DNA of 64,000 nt from Bacillus sp. SA1-12. GTDB lineage: Bacteria; Bacillota; Bacilli; Bacillales; Bacillaceae. Where the stretch lies: the NCBI RefSeq assembly GCF_000981385.1, contig NZ_LATZ01000129.1, positions 62,001 through 126,000 of the forward strand. The letters are read 5' to 3'. The stretch's first letter is position 1. Every line of letters begins with the position of its first letter. Below are positions 43,661-52,742 of this stretch, piece after piece. Below the pieces are notes generated by a model. The model saw only the letters and a list, made by a program, of their open reading frames with translations. It was not told the origin of the DNA and ran no database searches. A program made the translations under genes and the position numbers.

Positions 43661-43742
43661 TAACTAAATCCATCCTATAACCTTTACATTATGAGATTAG
43701 TATTTAAATAAAGGTTATCTACTCTTAACAATCGGAGGAAAA

Positions 43743-44495
43743 ATGAAAGAAAACATTATTTTTATTCACGGATTAACAGGAACAAAAAATGCTTTTAATA
43801 AACAAAAGGCATATTTTGATCGTAGGTTTAATACGTACTCTTATGATTTACTTGGTCATGGCGAGGACCGAGGGAAGGCTGTTGATTTTACATTAGATAA
43901 CTTGGTAGCACAATTAGAGTACCTATTTGAACGGGAAGGACTCGATGAAGCGCATTTATGCGCACTTAGCTATGGCTGTTATCCTAGTACACTGTTCGCC
44001 AATAAGTGGAAAAGCAATGTAAAAAGTCTATGTTTTATCGGTGGTCATTATAATTCGTCCTCCTCTCTATTTGACGTATTTAAACATTATTGGGAGATTC
44101 GCAGTGAAGACTACCCATTATGGTTAAAGAAATATTCCCACGATATATATCCAAAAGATAGTGCAATCGATCCTTATTCAATTATTTCCCGAAAAATTTA
44201 TTATAAATATGGTCTTGAACTTGATGAAAATATATTAAAAAATGCAATTTATCATCGTCTTACCCATGATTTGCGTAGTGATATACAAAATATAAGTGTT
44301 CCGATTCTTTGGGTAATGGGAGATCAAGATAAGATATACAAATCGGCATTAACTGATTTAGAAGTCTTGATTCCGCATGTCATTTATAGGGAAATTAAAC
44401 ATGCCGGCCATGCTGCAAATATGTTCAGACCCAGCTGCTTTATCAATATGTATGATGAGTTTTTATATTCTGCTTCTAAAGTAGAATCAACTTAG
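43743..44495 (+). CDS. Alpha/beta hydrolase
   Basis: A 250-residue cytoplasmic alpha/beta-hydrolase-fold protein. The oxyanion region is FIHGLTGTKNAF near residue 7. The nucleophile elbow reads CALSYGCYPS near 78, with alanine-leucine-serine instead of the usual Gly-x-Ser. The acid is in VMGDQDKIY near 198 and the catalytic histidine in KHAGHAANMF near 220. CGGAGGAAAA precedes the ATG. The substrate is unknown; small-molecule esters or lactones are typical. It is monocistronic, between the kinase and PEP carboxylase. Confidence 0.8.
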   Translation: MKENIIFIHGLTGTKNAFNKQKAYFDRRFNTYSYDLLGHGEDRGKAVDFTLDNLVAQLEYLFEREGLDEAHLCALSYGCYPSTLFANKWKSNVKSLCFIGGHYNSSSSLFDVFKHYWEIRSEDYPLWLKKYSHDIYPKDSAIDPYSIISRKIYYKYGLELDENILKNAIYHRLTHDLRSDIQNISVPILWVMGDQDKIYKSALTDLEVLIPHVIYREIKHAGHAANMFRPSCFINMYDEFLYSASKVEST

Positions 44496-44736
44496 AACTA
44501 AAAAGGGAACCAAAATCTGATAAAGATGAATTGAATTATATTAAAATAGTGGATTTTTTGGAATTTTTTAGTTGTTCATTATGTAGAATAATTCAATTTT
44601 TAGATTGAATTTGATAGATTGATCTTAAATAGATATCAATTTTAGTAATTTGAGATGAAATTCTTCCCGAATAATGATATGATAGAATTATCTTACTATT
44701 TAATAGAATAGCAAAATGTTAGGGGAAGGTGACACT

Positions 44737-47499
44737 ATGACAACTAGAATGGAGACAAATGATAGCAGTATCCCTTTACGTCGTGATGTAAAATCTCTAG
44801 GTCATATTCTTGGGGAAATTCTTGTTCATCATGGGGGAACGGAGCTACTTGATAAAGTAGAAAAATTAAGGATGATGGCAAAGTCTCTTCGAACTAGCTT
44901 TGATGAGGAAACATATAAAGAACTAAAAGAAGAAATCGTGAATTTGGACTCTCCAATGCGGAAACAAGTCATTCGCGCCTTTTCGATTTATTTCCACCTT
45001 ATCAATGCCGCAGAGTCCAATCACCGCATTCGCCGCCGTCGCGAATATCAGCTCCAAGATAACCAAGTAGTACAACCAGCATCAATTGAAAGTGCACTAT
45101 TATCATTAAAAGAAAATAAAATTGATGTGGATACTATACAAAATGTATTAAATACGTTATCTCTGGAATTGATTATTACTGCGCATCCGACAGAAGCAAC
45201 AAAACGTTCAGTGATTGAGATTCAAAAGCGAATTGCAACCATTTTAAAAAGCTTAGATAATAAAATGCTGACGAAAAAAGAGCGTAAGAAACTAGAGGAA
45301 AGCTTGTTAAATGACGTAACCATTCTTTGGCAAACAGATGAATTGCGTCACCGCAAGCCTACCGTAATGGATGAAGTGCGTAATGGTCTTTATTATTTTG
45401 ATCAAACATTTTTTGATGTGCTTCCAGAAATTCATCAGGATCTTGAAGAAGGTCTTAGCGAACAATTCCCAGGACATAAGTGGGAAGTGCCTAATTTTCT
45501 TCGCTTCGGTTCTTGGATAGGCGGAGACCGTGACGGCAACCCAAATGTGACACCAGAGGTTACGTGGGAAACATTAGAGAAGCAACGTGAATTAGCGCTG
45601 AAAAAATATCAAGAAGCGCTAATTGAAGTCATGAAACGCTTTAGTCATTCCTCAACACGTACCGAGGTAAGCGAAGAGCTCATTGCCAATGTTGAAAAGG
45701 ATGAAGCAGCATACATGGGCAGCAATAAACAGTGGCCTGTAGAAAATGAGGTTTATCGCCGTAAAATTGCGGTTATTTTGACACGTCTAAAAGAAGTGGG
45801 AAAATCGGACATTGGTTATCAGTCTTCTGAGGAATTATTGGAAGATCTTTATATCATTCAGCGGAGCATCAGCAAGCATCAGCCGGCAAATCGCCAGTTG
45901 AAAATGCTAAAAAAATTAATTCGTCAAGTACAGCTATTTGGATTCCACTTAGCTACACTTGATATTCGTAACCATAGCGGAGAGCATGAAGCAGCTATCA
46001 CTGAAATTTTACGTAAAGTAAAGGTAGCAGACAATTATGCAGCACTCTCTGAAGAAGAAAAAATGACGACATTGGAGACGATTCTAAAAGATCCGCGTCC
46101 TGTACTTTTATTAAATGAAGATTATTCAAAAGAAACACAAGAAATGATTAAGGTCTTTACGATGATTAAGAAGGCCCATGATACGTTCGGCAAAAAATCA
46201 ATTCTTGTTTACCTGATCAGTATGACTCAATCTGCGAGTGACTTGCTTGAGGTATTGGTCCTTGCTAAAGAGGCAGGCATTTATAGACTTCATGCAGACG
46301 GTACAGTTGAAAGTCACTTAAATGTAGCACCGCTTCTTGAAACAATTGATGATTTAACAGCAGGTCCAAAAATTATGGAAAAATTGTTTAATATGGATGT
46401 TTACCGCAACCATCTAACCATACATGGCGACTCTCAAGAAATCATGCTTGGTTATTCTGACGGAAGTAAAGATGGAGGTACGTTAACAGCAAACTGGAAG
46501 CTTTATAAGGCCCAGCTTGAAATCCATGATATGGCGAAGCGCTATGGAATTGGTTTGAAATTCTTCCATGGACGCGGGGGTTCACTAGGACGCGGAGGCG
46601 GCCCATTAAACAGAAGCATTTTATCCCAGCCAGCAGAAACACTTGGTGATGGAGTGAAAATTACGGAACAGGGCGAAGTGTTATCTTCACGCTACTTGTT
46701 AGAGGATATTGCTTACCGCAGTTTAGAGCAGGCTACTTCAACATTGCTAGAGGCTTCTGTTAACCTTTCGAAGGAATCAGAGCAGCAGCATATCCGTGAA
46801 ACAGTTTGGGAAAAAGCAATGGAAGAGATCTCAGCAGTTTCGCTTAAAAAGTATCAATCACTTGTGTTCGAAGATCCTGATTTCTTAACATATTTTACAG
46901 AAGCAACCCCGTTGAATGAACTTGCAGAATTAAACATTGGTTCACGTCCTATGAAGCGAAAAAATCGCAATCGCTTTGAAGACTTACGTGCGATTCCTTG
47001 GGTTTTCGCATGGACGCAAAGCCGTCAGCTTTTACCAGGATGGTATGCAGCAGGTACCGGACTAGAAAGCTTTGCCTCAAAAGGAGAGGAAAGCTTAAAA
47101 CTATTACAGCGTATGTATGAAGAATGGCCGTTCTTCCGTTCAACCATTGATAATCTGCAAATGGCATTGATGAAGGCTGACATTACAACCGCTAAGGAAT
47201 ACACTGATCTTGTAAAAGACAAGCAAATTGCAGACCGAATCTTCGGAAACATAGTTGAAGAGTATGAAGCTACAAAAGCAGTGCTCCTTAAAATAACAGG
47301 TGATGATGAATTATTAGATCATACACCAAATATTAAAGAATCGGTTCACCGCAGAAATCCGTATGTGGATCCATTAAACTTCCTGCAAGTTGAATTGATC
47401 AAGGAGCTCCGTGAACAAGAGGAGCCAAATGAAGAGCTGTTAACTGAGGTATTATTAACAATCAGCGGAATTGCTGCTGGTTTACGTAATACAGGTTGA
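44737..47499 (+). CDS. ppc: Phosphoenolpyruvate carboxylase
   Basis: A 920-residue enzyme that carboxylates phosphoenolpyruvate to oxaloacetate, refilling the TCA cycle. Signature regions are TAHPTEATKRS near residue 148 (catalytic histidine), GSWIGGDRDGNPNVT near 260, FHGRGGSLGRGGGP near 611 (catalytic loop), GSRPMKRK near 737 and FAWTQSRQLLPGWYAAGTGL near 756. The C-terminal TISGIAAGLRNTG is conserved. AGGGGAAGGTG places the start at ATG 44737; an in-frame start at 44716 is less likely. B. subtilis lacks ppc, but many other Bacillaceae have it. No fusion or truncation is seen. Confidence 0.96.
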   Translation: MTTRMETNDSSIPLRRDVKSLGHILGEILVHHGGTELLDKVEKLRMMAKSLRTSFDEETYKELKEEIVNLDSPMRKQVIRAFSIYFHLINAAESNHRIRRRREYQLQDNQVVQPASIESALLSLKENKIDVDTIQNVLNTLSLELIITAHPTEATKRSVIEIQKRIATILKSLDNKMLTKKERKKLEESLLNDVTILWQTDELRHRKPTVMDEVRNGLYYFDQTFFDVLPEIHQDLEEGLSEQFPGHKWEVPNFLRFGSWIGGDRDGNPNVTPEVTWETLEKQRELALKKYQEALIEVMKRFSHSSTRTEVSEELIANVEKDEAAYMGSNKQWPVENEVYRRKIAVILTRLKEVGKSDIGYQSSEELLEDLYIIQRSISKHQPANRQLKMLKKLIRQVQLFGFHLATLDIRNHSGEHEAAITEILRKVKVADNYAALSEEEKMTTLETILKDPRPVLLLNEDYSKETQEMIKVFTMIKKAHDTFGKKSILVYLISMTQSASDLLEVLVLAKEAGIYRLHADGTVESHLNVAPLLETIDDLTAGPKIMEKLFNMDVYRNHLTIHGDSQEIMLGYSDGSKDGGTLTANWKLYKAQLEIHDMAKRYGIGLKFFHGRGGSLGRGGGPLNRSILSQPAETLGDGVKITEQGEVLSSRYLLEDIAYRSLEQATSTLLEASVNLSKESEQQHIRETVWEKAMEEISAVSLKKYQSLVFEDPDFLTYFTEATPLNELAELNIGSRPMKRKNRNRFEDLRAIPWVFAWTQSRQLLPGWYAAGTGLESFASKGEESLKLLQRMYEEWPFFRSTIDNLQMALMKADITTAKEYTDLVKDKQIADRIFGNIVEEYEATKAVLLKITGDDELLDHTPNIKESVHRRNPYVDPLNFLQVELIKELREQEEPNEELLTEVLLTISGIAAGLRNTG

Positions 47500-47500
47500 T

Positions 47501-47590
47501 AAAAGGGTCTGACCCGTAAGCAAACACTAATAAAAAGGGATTTCTAGCATTTGACTTCCTATTTATTGTGTGAGTGGGGTCTGACCCTTT
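47501..47590 (+). repeat. GGGTCTGACCC-type palindromic element acting as terminator, copy 2
   Basis: AAAAGGGTCTGACCC (47501-47515) and GGGGTCTGACCCTTT (47576-47590) flank an inner AACAC-AATAAA/TTTATT-TGTG stem. Block order and the central GGGATTTCTAG match the element at 17680-17757. It begins immediately after the ppc stop. Confidence 0.75.
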
Positions 47591-47634
47591 CTATTTTACA
47601 TAGCGTGATTATTCCAGTACTATCGTAAACTATG

Positions 47635-47671
47635 ATCCCATTATTTGCATTAGTCTGCTAAATAATGGGAT
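47635..47671. promoter_or_regulatory. Perfect 12-bp inverted repeat upstream of the MetE-like gene
   Basis: ATCCCATTATTT and AAATAATGGGAT are perfect inverted arms 13 bases apart, ending about 55 bases before the likely start. T residues after it are few. It may be an operator or an attenuator. No SAM riboswitch, common for this gene family, is visible. Confidence 0.5.
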
Positions 47672-47726
47672 AATTTTGATGATAAAAGGATTAATATATT
47701 TACATCTAGAAGAGGAGACGAAACGA

Positions 47727-48842
47727 TTGATTGAAACACAATGTAAGGCACCGTTTAGAGCAGATCATGTAGGCAGTTTTTTAAGACCTGAGCGTTTAAA
47801 GCAGGCGAGATTGCAAAAACAAAACGGAGACATAACAGCTGAACAGCTGCGGGCAATTGAAGATGAAGAGATCATCCGCCTTGTTAAGAAGCAGAAAGAA
47901 GCAGGAATACAGGCCGTAACAGATGGTGAACTTAGACGAGCTTGGTGGCATTTTGATTTCCTTGGCGGATTACAAGGGGTAGATTTCTATGAAACTGAGC
48001 GAGGCCTGCAATTTCATGGAGTAGAGACCAGAGCACATGGTGTGAAAGTAACTGGAAAAGTTGATTTTGGCGATCATCCATTTATTAAGGATTATAAGTT
48101 CCTGCATTCGGTAGCGGGTGAACACGTCGCGAAATTTACCATTCCAAGCCCGAATATGTTGCTAGCGAGAGCTCAGGTTGATGAGCTGGTATATCCGGAT
48201 CAAGAAGAGTTAATTAATGATTTAATTAATGCATATCAAAAAGCGATTCAAGCATTCTATGATGCAGGCTGCAGATACTTGCAATTGGATGACACTTCAT
48301 GGGCATCTTTATTTTCTGAGGAAAACAGAGAAAAGCTTAAGAAAAATGGCCAAGATCCCAAAAAAGCAGCTGAAAACTATGCGAGGGTTATTAATGAATC
48401 GATTAAGAACAAACCAAAAGATATGGTTATAACCATGCATATTTGCAGAGGAAACTTTAAATCGACGTATACTTCAACTGGGGGATATGATCCTGTATCA
48501 GAAGTTATTTTTGGCGGCTTGCAGATAGATGGCCTTTTCTTAGAGTTTGATGATGAGCGATCAGGCGGATTTGAACCGCTGCGTCATGTAAACCGCAGCG
48601 ATCTTCACATTGTGTTAGGGTTAATTACCTCAAAATTTGGAGAATTGGAGAACCAAGAATCAATTAAAGCAAGAATTGAAGAAGCAAGTAAATATGTAAG
48701 CAAAGAACAGCTTTGCTTAAGCCCGCAATGCGGATTTGCTTCTACAGAGGAAGGGAATCTATTAACGGAAGAACAGCAGTGGGCTAAGATCCGTCATGTT
48801 GTTGCGATTGCAAATGATGTTTGGAGATCTAATAGTAACTAA
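47727..48842 (+). CDS. MetE C-terminal-domain methyltransferase (YxjG/YxjH family)
   Basis: A 371-residue cobalamin-independent methionine-synthase-like protein containing only the catalytic barrel. Typical family text is CKAPFRADHVGSFLRP at the N-terminus and DGELRRAWWHFDFL near 75. Zinc ligands are visible in MHICRGN (histidine and cysteine, near 235), LFLEFD (glutamate) and CLSPQCGF (cysteine, near 332). It should transfer a methyl group to homocysteine or a related thiol; the donor for YxjG/YxjH proteins is not well defined. The frame is open to 47676, but GAGGAGA eight bases before TTG 47727 gives the best start and matches the length of relatives. Confidence 0.87.
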   Translation: MIETQCKAPFRADHVGSFLRPERLKQARLQKQNGDITAEQLRAIEDEEIIRLVKKQKEAGIQAVTDGELRRAWWHFDFLGGLQGVDFYETERGLQFHGVETRAHGVKVTGKVDFGDHPFIKDYKFLHSVAGEHVAKFTIPSPNMLLARAQVDELVYPDQEELINDLINAYQKAIQAFYDAGCRYLQLDDTSWASLFSEENREKLKKNGQDPKKAAENYARVINESIKNKPKDMVITMHICRGNFKSTYTSTGGYDPVSEVIFGGLQIDGLFLEFDDERSGGFEPLRHVNRSDLHIVLGLITSKFGELENQESIKARIEEASKYVSKEQLCLSPQCGFASTEEGNLLTEEQQWAKIRHVVAIANDVWRSNSN

Positions 48843-48906
48843 CAAAAAGAGGATGGCTTAACAATCGTAACAGGCTCTCTTTGGGAGTGAAAAATAATAA
48901 TGAATA

Positions 48907-48952
48907 TAAAAATGGCAGACCAATTAACAATGAAATGGTCTGTCATTTTTTA
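48907..48952. terminator. Terminator after the MetE-like gene
   Basis: AAAATGGCAGACCA pairs with TGGTCTGTCATTTTTT. The next stretch, 48953-49116, shows no gene. Confidence 0.75.
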
Positions 48953-49116
48953 TTGATAAAACAAGCTTTTTATTTGTAATCGCAGTAAAAATGGAGTGAA
49001 TATAGCATATAAAATGACATTGGACAATAACTATTGAGCTTGCTGATTAAGGCGCTATTCTTATAGCGATAATAAATGTTAAATACTTAAGTGTTTATTA
49101 TAGGAGTGACTTGGCA

Positions 49117-49381
49117 ATGGTATTTATCAAACCGAAGGTGAAGAACCTGAAAAAAACAATTGGCAAGTCTCTGAAAGTACGATTTCTTTAGTCAAGGCTT
49201 ACTCAGAATACTGCGATTACAGTGAAGGAGAAAGTATTGATATGTTCTAAGTGAATTTGAAGAAAGATGGGAATGGGCATTAAAGAAAAGCAATAACATG
49301 CGTTTGTTAAAGGTGCTGGATAATGAAACACAGGAAGAGCTAATTAAGTGCCCTTTAACGAATATCAAAATTGGCTGTTAA
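49117..49381 (+). pseudogene. Small ribbon-helix-helix-like protein, frameshifted
   Basis: Frame changes near 49155 and 49247 join FIKPKVKNLKKTI, QVSESTISLVKAYSEYCDYSEGES and LSEFEERWEWALKKSNNM into a protein of about 88 residues ending LTNIKIGC. The middle resembles a ribbon-helix-helix strand and helices. TAGGAG precedes the ATG. I cannot name a family and the reconstruction is by eye. 49382-49606 holds nothing clear. Confidence 0.35.
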
Positions 49382-49606
49382 ATCTCCTATTCTTTCAACA
49401 GAATCATCTTAAAGTATGAAGGATTTTCCACTTCTTAACCCTAATCAGTTTGCTGATAAGTACCGCAAACAATTACTTCATCCCGCATCATTATATATAT
49501 GAGGATGGTAAATTTCTCTAATTAGTTTCAGAAAAAGATATAATATAAAACAATATTTATTTATACTTAAAATAATATGAGTAAAAACAATAAAGGGGAA
49601 ACGGAT

Positions 49607-50188
<582 letters not shown>

Positions 50189-50281
50189 AATTTAGCAGCG
50201 CAGCTAAATTGAATTTGTGTACAGTTTTCCTGGGGAAAGACTTTCATTTTATTCTGTAACTATCGGGTTGCTTTATGTGAA

Positions 50282-50311
50282 GAAGACCATCGAAAAGATG
50301 GTCTATTTTTA
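50282..50311 (+). terminator. Terminator after the DUF4256 gene
   Basis: AAGACCATC and GATGGTCT pair across a short loop, followed by a T-run. Confidence 0.75.
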
Positions 50312-50358
50312 TGCTCAAAATTTCAATATTATCATTTAACTCAGCCTAATCAATAAAT

Positions 50359-50388
50359 AAAAGAGCTGGAATTTTCTGCTCTTTTTTG
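50359..50388 (+). terminator. Second hairpin terminator
   Basis: AAAAGAGC and GCTCTTTTTT enclose an 11-base loop. It isolates the guanidine permease unit from upstream transcription. The bases 50389-50650 carry no recognised gene. Confidence 0.6.
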
Positions 50389-50652
50389 TGGTTTAAATTG
50401 TTAGTATACATGTTAATTTTAATGGGATTTGACCTTAAAATATGGGGTTCCCTCCCACAAGAAAGCCCGTTACAAAAATTGAGTCATCTCTTTTTTAAAA
50501 AAACTAAGGGCTGTTTTCAAGCATCGTTGTTATTAGGGCAAGCAGTGATTTAAAATTCGTGTTTTGCTGGAAGTTCGAGGATAGAATGATGAGCATTAAG
50601 CCGTAAAAAACGGATGTTAGAAAGTAACAAAATAGCCAAATTTTAAAAAGAA

Positions 50653-50704
50653 TGTCATGTAATCTAACATGTTGATTGCTACTGCTTTTTACCAACACTA
50701 TACT
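50653..50704 (+). promoter_or_regulatory. GlnR/TnrA box and -10 of the guanidine permease unit
   Basis: TGTCATGTAATCTAACA (50653-50669) fits the GlnR/TnrA consensus TGTNA-N7-TNACA at every defined position. Exactly 29 bases later is TATACT (50699-50704), a good -10. A start near 50711 puts the box centre near -50, the position of TnrA activation sites. No -35 is evident, as expected for an activated promoter. Confidence 0.75.
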
Positions 50705-50765
50705 TTAATTAATCCACACTACTTAAAATGGTATAAAGATTCTCTTCATTTTGATTGAGAATAAA

Positions 50766-50917
50766 AAAGCTGTCTAGGGTTCCGTTGATAGATGTAAAAT
50801 AATCGGTCAAGACTGGTCCAAGAGAGAGCGTATAGAATTTACTTTTTGTATCTTCTATATACACGGAAGGATAAAAGCCTGGGAGATCACATCTCCTTAG
50901 GCTTTTATTTTTTTCCT
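50766..50917 (+). promoter_or_regulatory. Guanidine-I (ykkC) riboswitch with terminator, copy 1
   Basis: Conserved aptamer blocks appear in order: CTAGGGTTCCG at about 50774, ACTGGTCCAAGAGA near 50812, and ACACGGAAGGATAAAAGCCT followed by GGGAGA at 50861-50886. The last block overlaps a terminator, AAAAGCCT...GGAGAT pairing with ATCTCC...AGGCTTTT and ending in a long T-run by 50913. Guanidine binding should favour the aptamer and allow read-through into the permease gene. One consensus G is A in the CCAAGAGA segment. Confidence 0.92.
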
Positions 50918-51014
50918 CAAAAAGTATTTTCCCTATTGCGTAAAAACGATTGGACAGTTTCATTTATTTCATAATTTCTGAAAATTTAAAATTATATGAA
51001 AAGAGGTAATGGAG

Positions 51015-52364
51015 ATGACGAAAACTACGGAATTAAAGAAATCCCTTAAGCTCTTCAGTGTTGTTTTTCTTGGTCTGGCATGGATGACGCCAATGATCTT
51101 TTTTACGGTTTATGGTGTTGCCTTTGAAGCAGCAGGAGGTATGCTAGCAGCAGCATATGTAGTGGCGTTTTTGGCCATTTTCTTTACTGCCTACAGCTAT
51201 AGCCAAATGGTTAAAGCATATCCGATCTCAGGGTCAGCTTATACCTATACCAAAAAGGCGATTAATCCGCAAATGGGCTTTCTAGTTGGATGGGCGCTTT
51301 TACTTGATTATATTGTTTCGCCCATTATTGCCTGTTTAACCTTTGGACTTTTTATGAATGCTCAATTCCCAAGTATCCCGTTTTATATTTGGATTATCGT
51401 ATTAAATCTTGTCCTTGCTTTCGTTAATATTATTGGAATTAAGTCCGCTGCTCGAGTTAGCGGATTATCGGTTATCCTTCAAGTGGTTTTTATTTTCTTT
51501 TTTTGTCTATTCGTTATAAAAGATATTGTCAACGGCGGGGGAGGGACTTCATTATTCTCAATACAGCCCTTTTTCTCATCTGAGTTTGAAATATCGACGA
51601 TTTTCTCAGGTGCAGCTTTAATCTGTTTTTGCTTTTTAGGCTTTGATGCCGTGACAACGATGGCTGAGGAAACAGTTCAGCCAAAGAAAGTCATTCCAAA
51701 AGCGATTTTCTTAATCGTCTGCATTGCAGCCGTTCTCTATATATCCGTCTCTTATTTAACTCAAATTGCTTATCCTGACTTTGCTTTTGAAAACTCTGAT
51801 ACTGCTGCATTCGAACTTGTTCAAATCGTTGGTGGGAACTTGTTGAGTGCAGTATTTACAACTGTGTTGATCGTTGCCATTTTCACTCAAGGTGTTTCCT
51901 CAGTGACTAGTGTTTCTCGGTTCATCTATGCATTAGGAAAAGAATCAATTCTTCCGAAAAAAGTGTTTAGTTATGTTCATCCGAAATTTAAAACACCAGT
52001 ACTAAACATCGTGTTCGTTACGATTATTTCTTTTGGTTCAATTGTCATTGATCTTGATACAGCAGTAACGTTTGTCAGTTTCGGAGCTCTTACGGCTTTT
52101 ACCTTTGTCAATTTATCTGTTATTGCTCATTACTATATAAGAAATAAGCAGCGGACTTTAAAATATTCATTGCTTTATCTTGTCTTCCCATTGGTTGGTG
52201 CTGGATTTATTGGCTGGTTGTTAACCCTGTTAGAAAAGCAAACACTTTTGATTGGAACAATCTGGCTTCTTCTGGGGTTTATCTACATAGGGGTTCGATC
52301 AGCCTTAGTTAAAAAGTCTGCTTCTGGTTTAAAAGATGGAAAAGTGGCTATAGAGAATAGATGA
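51015..52364 (+). CDS. APC-family permease, probable guanidine transporter
   Basis: A 449-residue transporter with about twelve membrane helices of the amino acid-polyamine-organocation superfamily. The start of helix 1 reads FSVVFLGLAWMTPMIFFTVYG, and SGSAYTYTKKAINPQMGFLVGWALLLDY near residue 75 is the typical helix 3 region. A conserved LGFDAVTTMAEETVQPKK segment lies near 210. ATG 51015 is chosen behind AAGAGG and GGAG; an ATG six bases earlier is too close. It is preceded by a guanidine-I riboswitch and a GlnR/TnrA box and followed by the guanidine degradation operon, so it most likely imports guanidine or a guanidino compound. Substrate is inferred from context. Confidence 0.85.
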   Translation: MTKTTELKKSLKLFSVVFLGLAWMTPMIFFTVYGVAFEAAGGMLAAAYVVAFLAIFFTAYSYSQMVKAYPISGSAYTYTKKAINPQMGFLVGWALLLDYIVSPIIACLTFGLFMNAQFPSIPFYIWIIVLNLVLAFVNIIGIKSAARVSGLSVILQVVFIFFFCLFVIKDIVNGGGGTSLFSIQPFFSSEFEISTIFSGAALICFCFLGFDAVTTMAEETVQPKKVIPKAIFLIVCIAAVLYISVSYLTQIAYPDFAFENSDTAAFELVQIVGGNLLSAVFTTVLIVAIFTQGVSSVTSVSRFIYALGKESILPKKVFSYVHPKFKTPVLNIVFVTIISFGSIVIDLDTAVTFVSFGALTAFTFVNLSVIAHYYIRNKQRTLKYSLLYLVFPLVGAGFIGWLLTLLEKQTLLIGTIWLLLGFIYIGVRSALVKKSASGLKDGKVAIENR

Positions 52365-52376
52365 CATAAAAAACAA

Positions 52377-52428
52377 TGTTAGAAAATGTAACATGAATGA
52401 TGCAGCAGAATTGAGATTATCTTACAAT
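52377..52428 (+). promoter_or_regulatory. GlnR/TnrA box and -10 of the guanidine degradation operon
   Basis: TGTTAGAAAATGTAACA (52377-52393) is a perfect match to TGTNA-N7-TNACA and is nearly palindromic. TACAAT at 52423-52428 follows after exactly 29 bases, the same spacing as in the permease unit. A start near 52435 puts the box centre at about -50. It begins 12 bases after the permease stop. Confidence 0.8.
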
Positions 52429-52480
52429 GAATTTACTGAATGACTTAAAATTAAATAAAGGTTCTCATAATGTGAGGACA

Positions 52481-52641
52481 AAAAGCTGTCTAGGGTTCCG
52501 TTCTTTATGTTGGAGAATTCCCTCCTTCCACATACAAGAAGTCTGGTCCGAGAGAGAGCGTATAGGTAATGGACCCCTCTTACCTATATACACGGAAGGA
52601 TAAAAGCCTGGGAGATTAATCCCAGGCTTTTATCCTTTTTT
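52481..52641 (+). promoter_or_regulatory. Guanidine-I (ykkC) riboswitch with terminator, copy 2
   Basis: Aptamer blocks are CTAGGGTTCCG at 52490, TCTGGTCCGAGAGA near 52542, and ACACGGAAGGATAAAAGCCT with GGGAGA at 52590-52615. The terminator AAAAGCCTGGGA/TCCCAGGCTTTT (52602-52630) plus a T-rich run overlaps the aptamer's 3' end, giving a ligand-ON switch. The conserved blocks are almost identical to copy 1 while the variable P1b-like arm (52502-52535) differs. Confidence 0.94.
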
Positions 52642-52742
52642 ATTTTCTGTAAAGCAGGACGAATAACTTAATTTATTTCATTTAAGCCTCAAACTACGAA
52701 GCGGAGTCATACGAATTTCTAAGAATAGGGAGGAATCGTTTT

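Noticed and set aside
50602..50616. Second GlnR/TnrA box (TGTTAGAAAGTAACA)
   Set aside because: The half-sites are separated by five bases, not seven, so it does not fit the 17-bp consensus.
50504..50698. Minus-strand 64-codon frame
   Set aside because: It has no recognisable product and covers the promoter and regulatory site of the guanidine permease unit.
50709..50963. Minus-strand 84-codon frame
   Set aside because: It runs through the guanidine-I aptamer and terminator on the opposite strand; the conserved RNA blocks explain the sequence.
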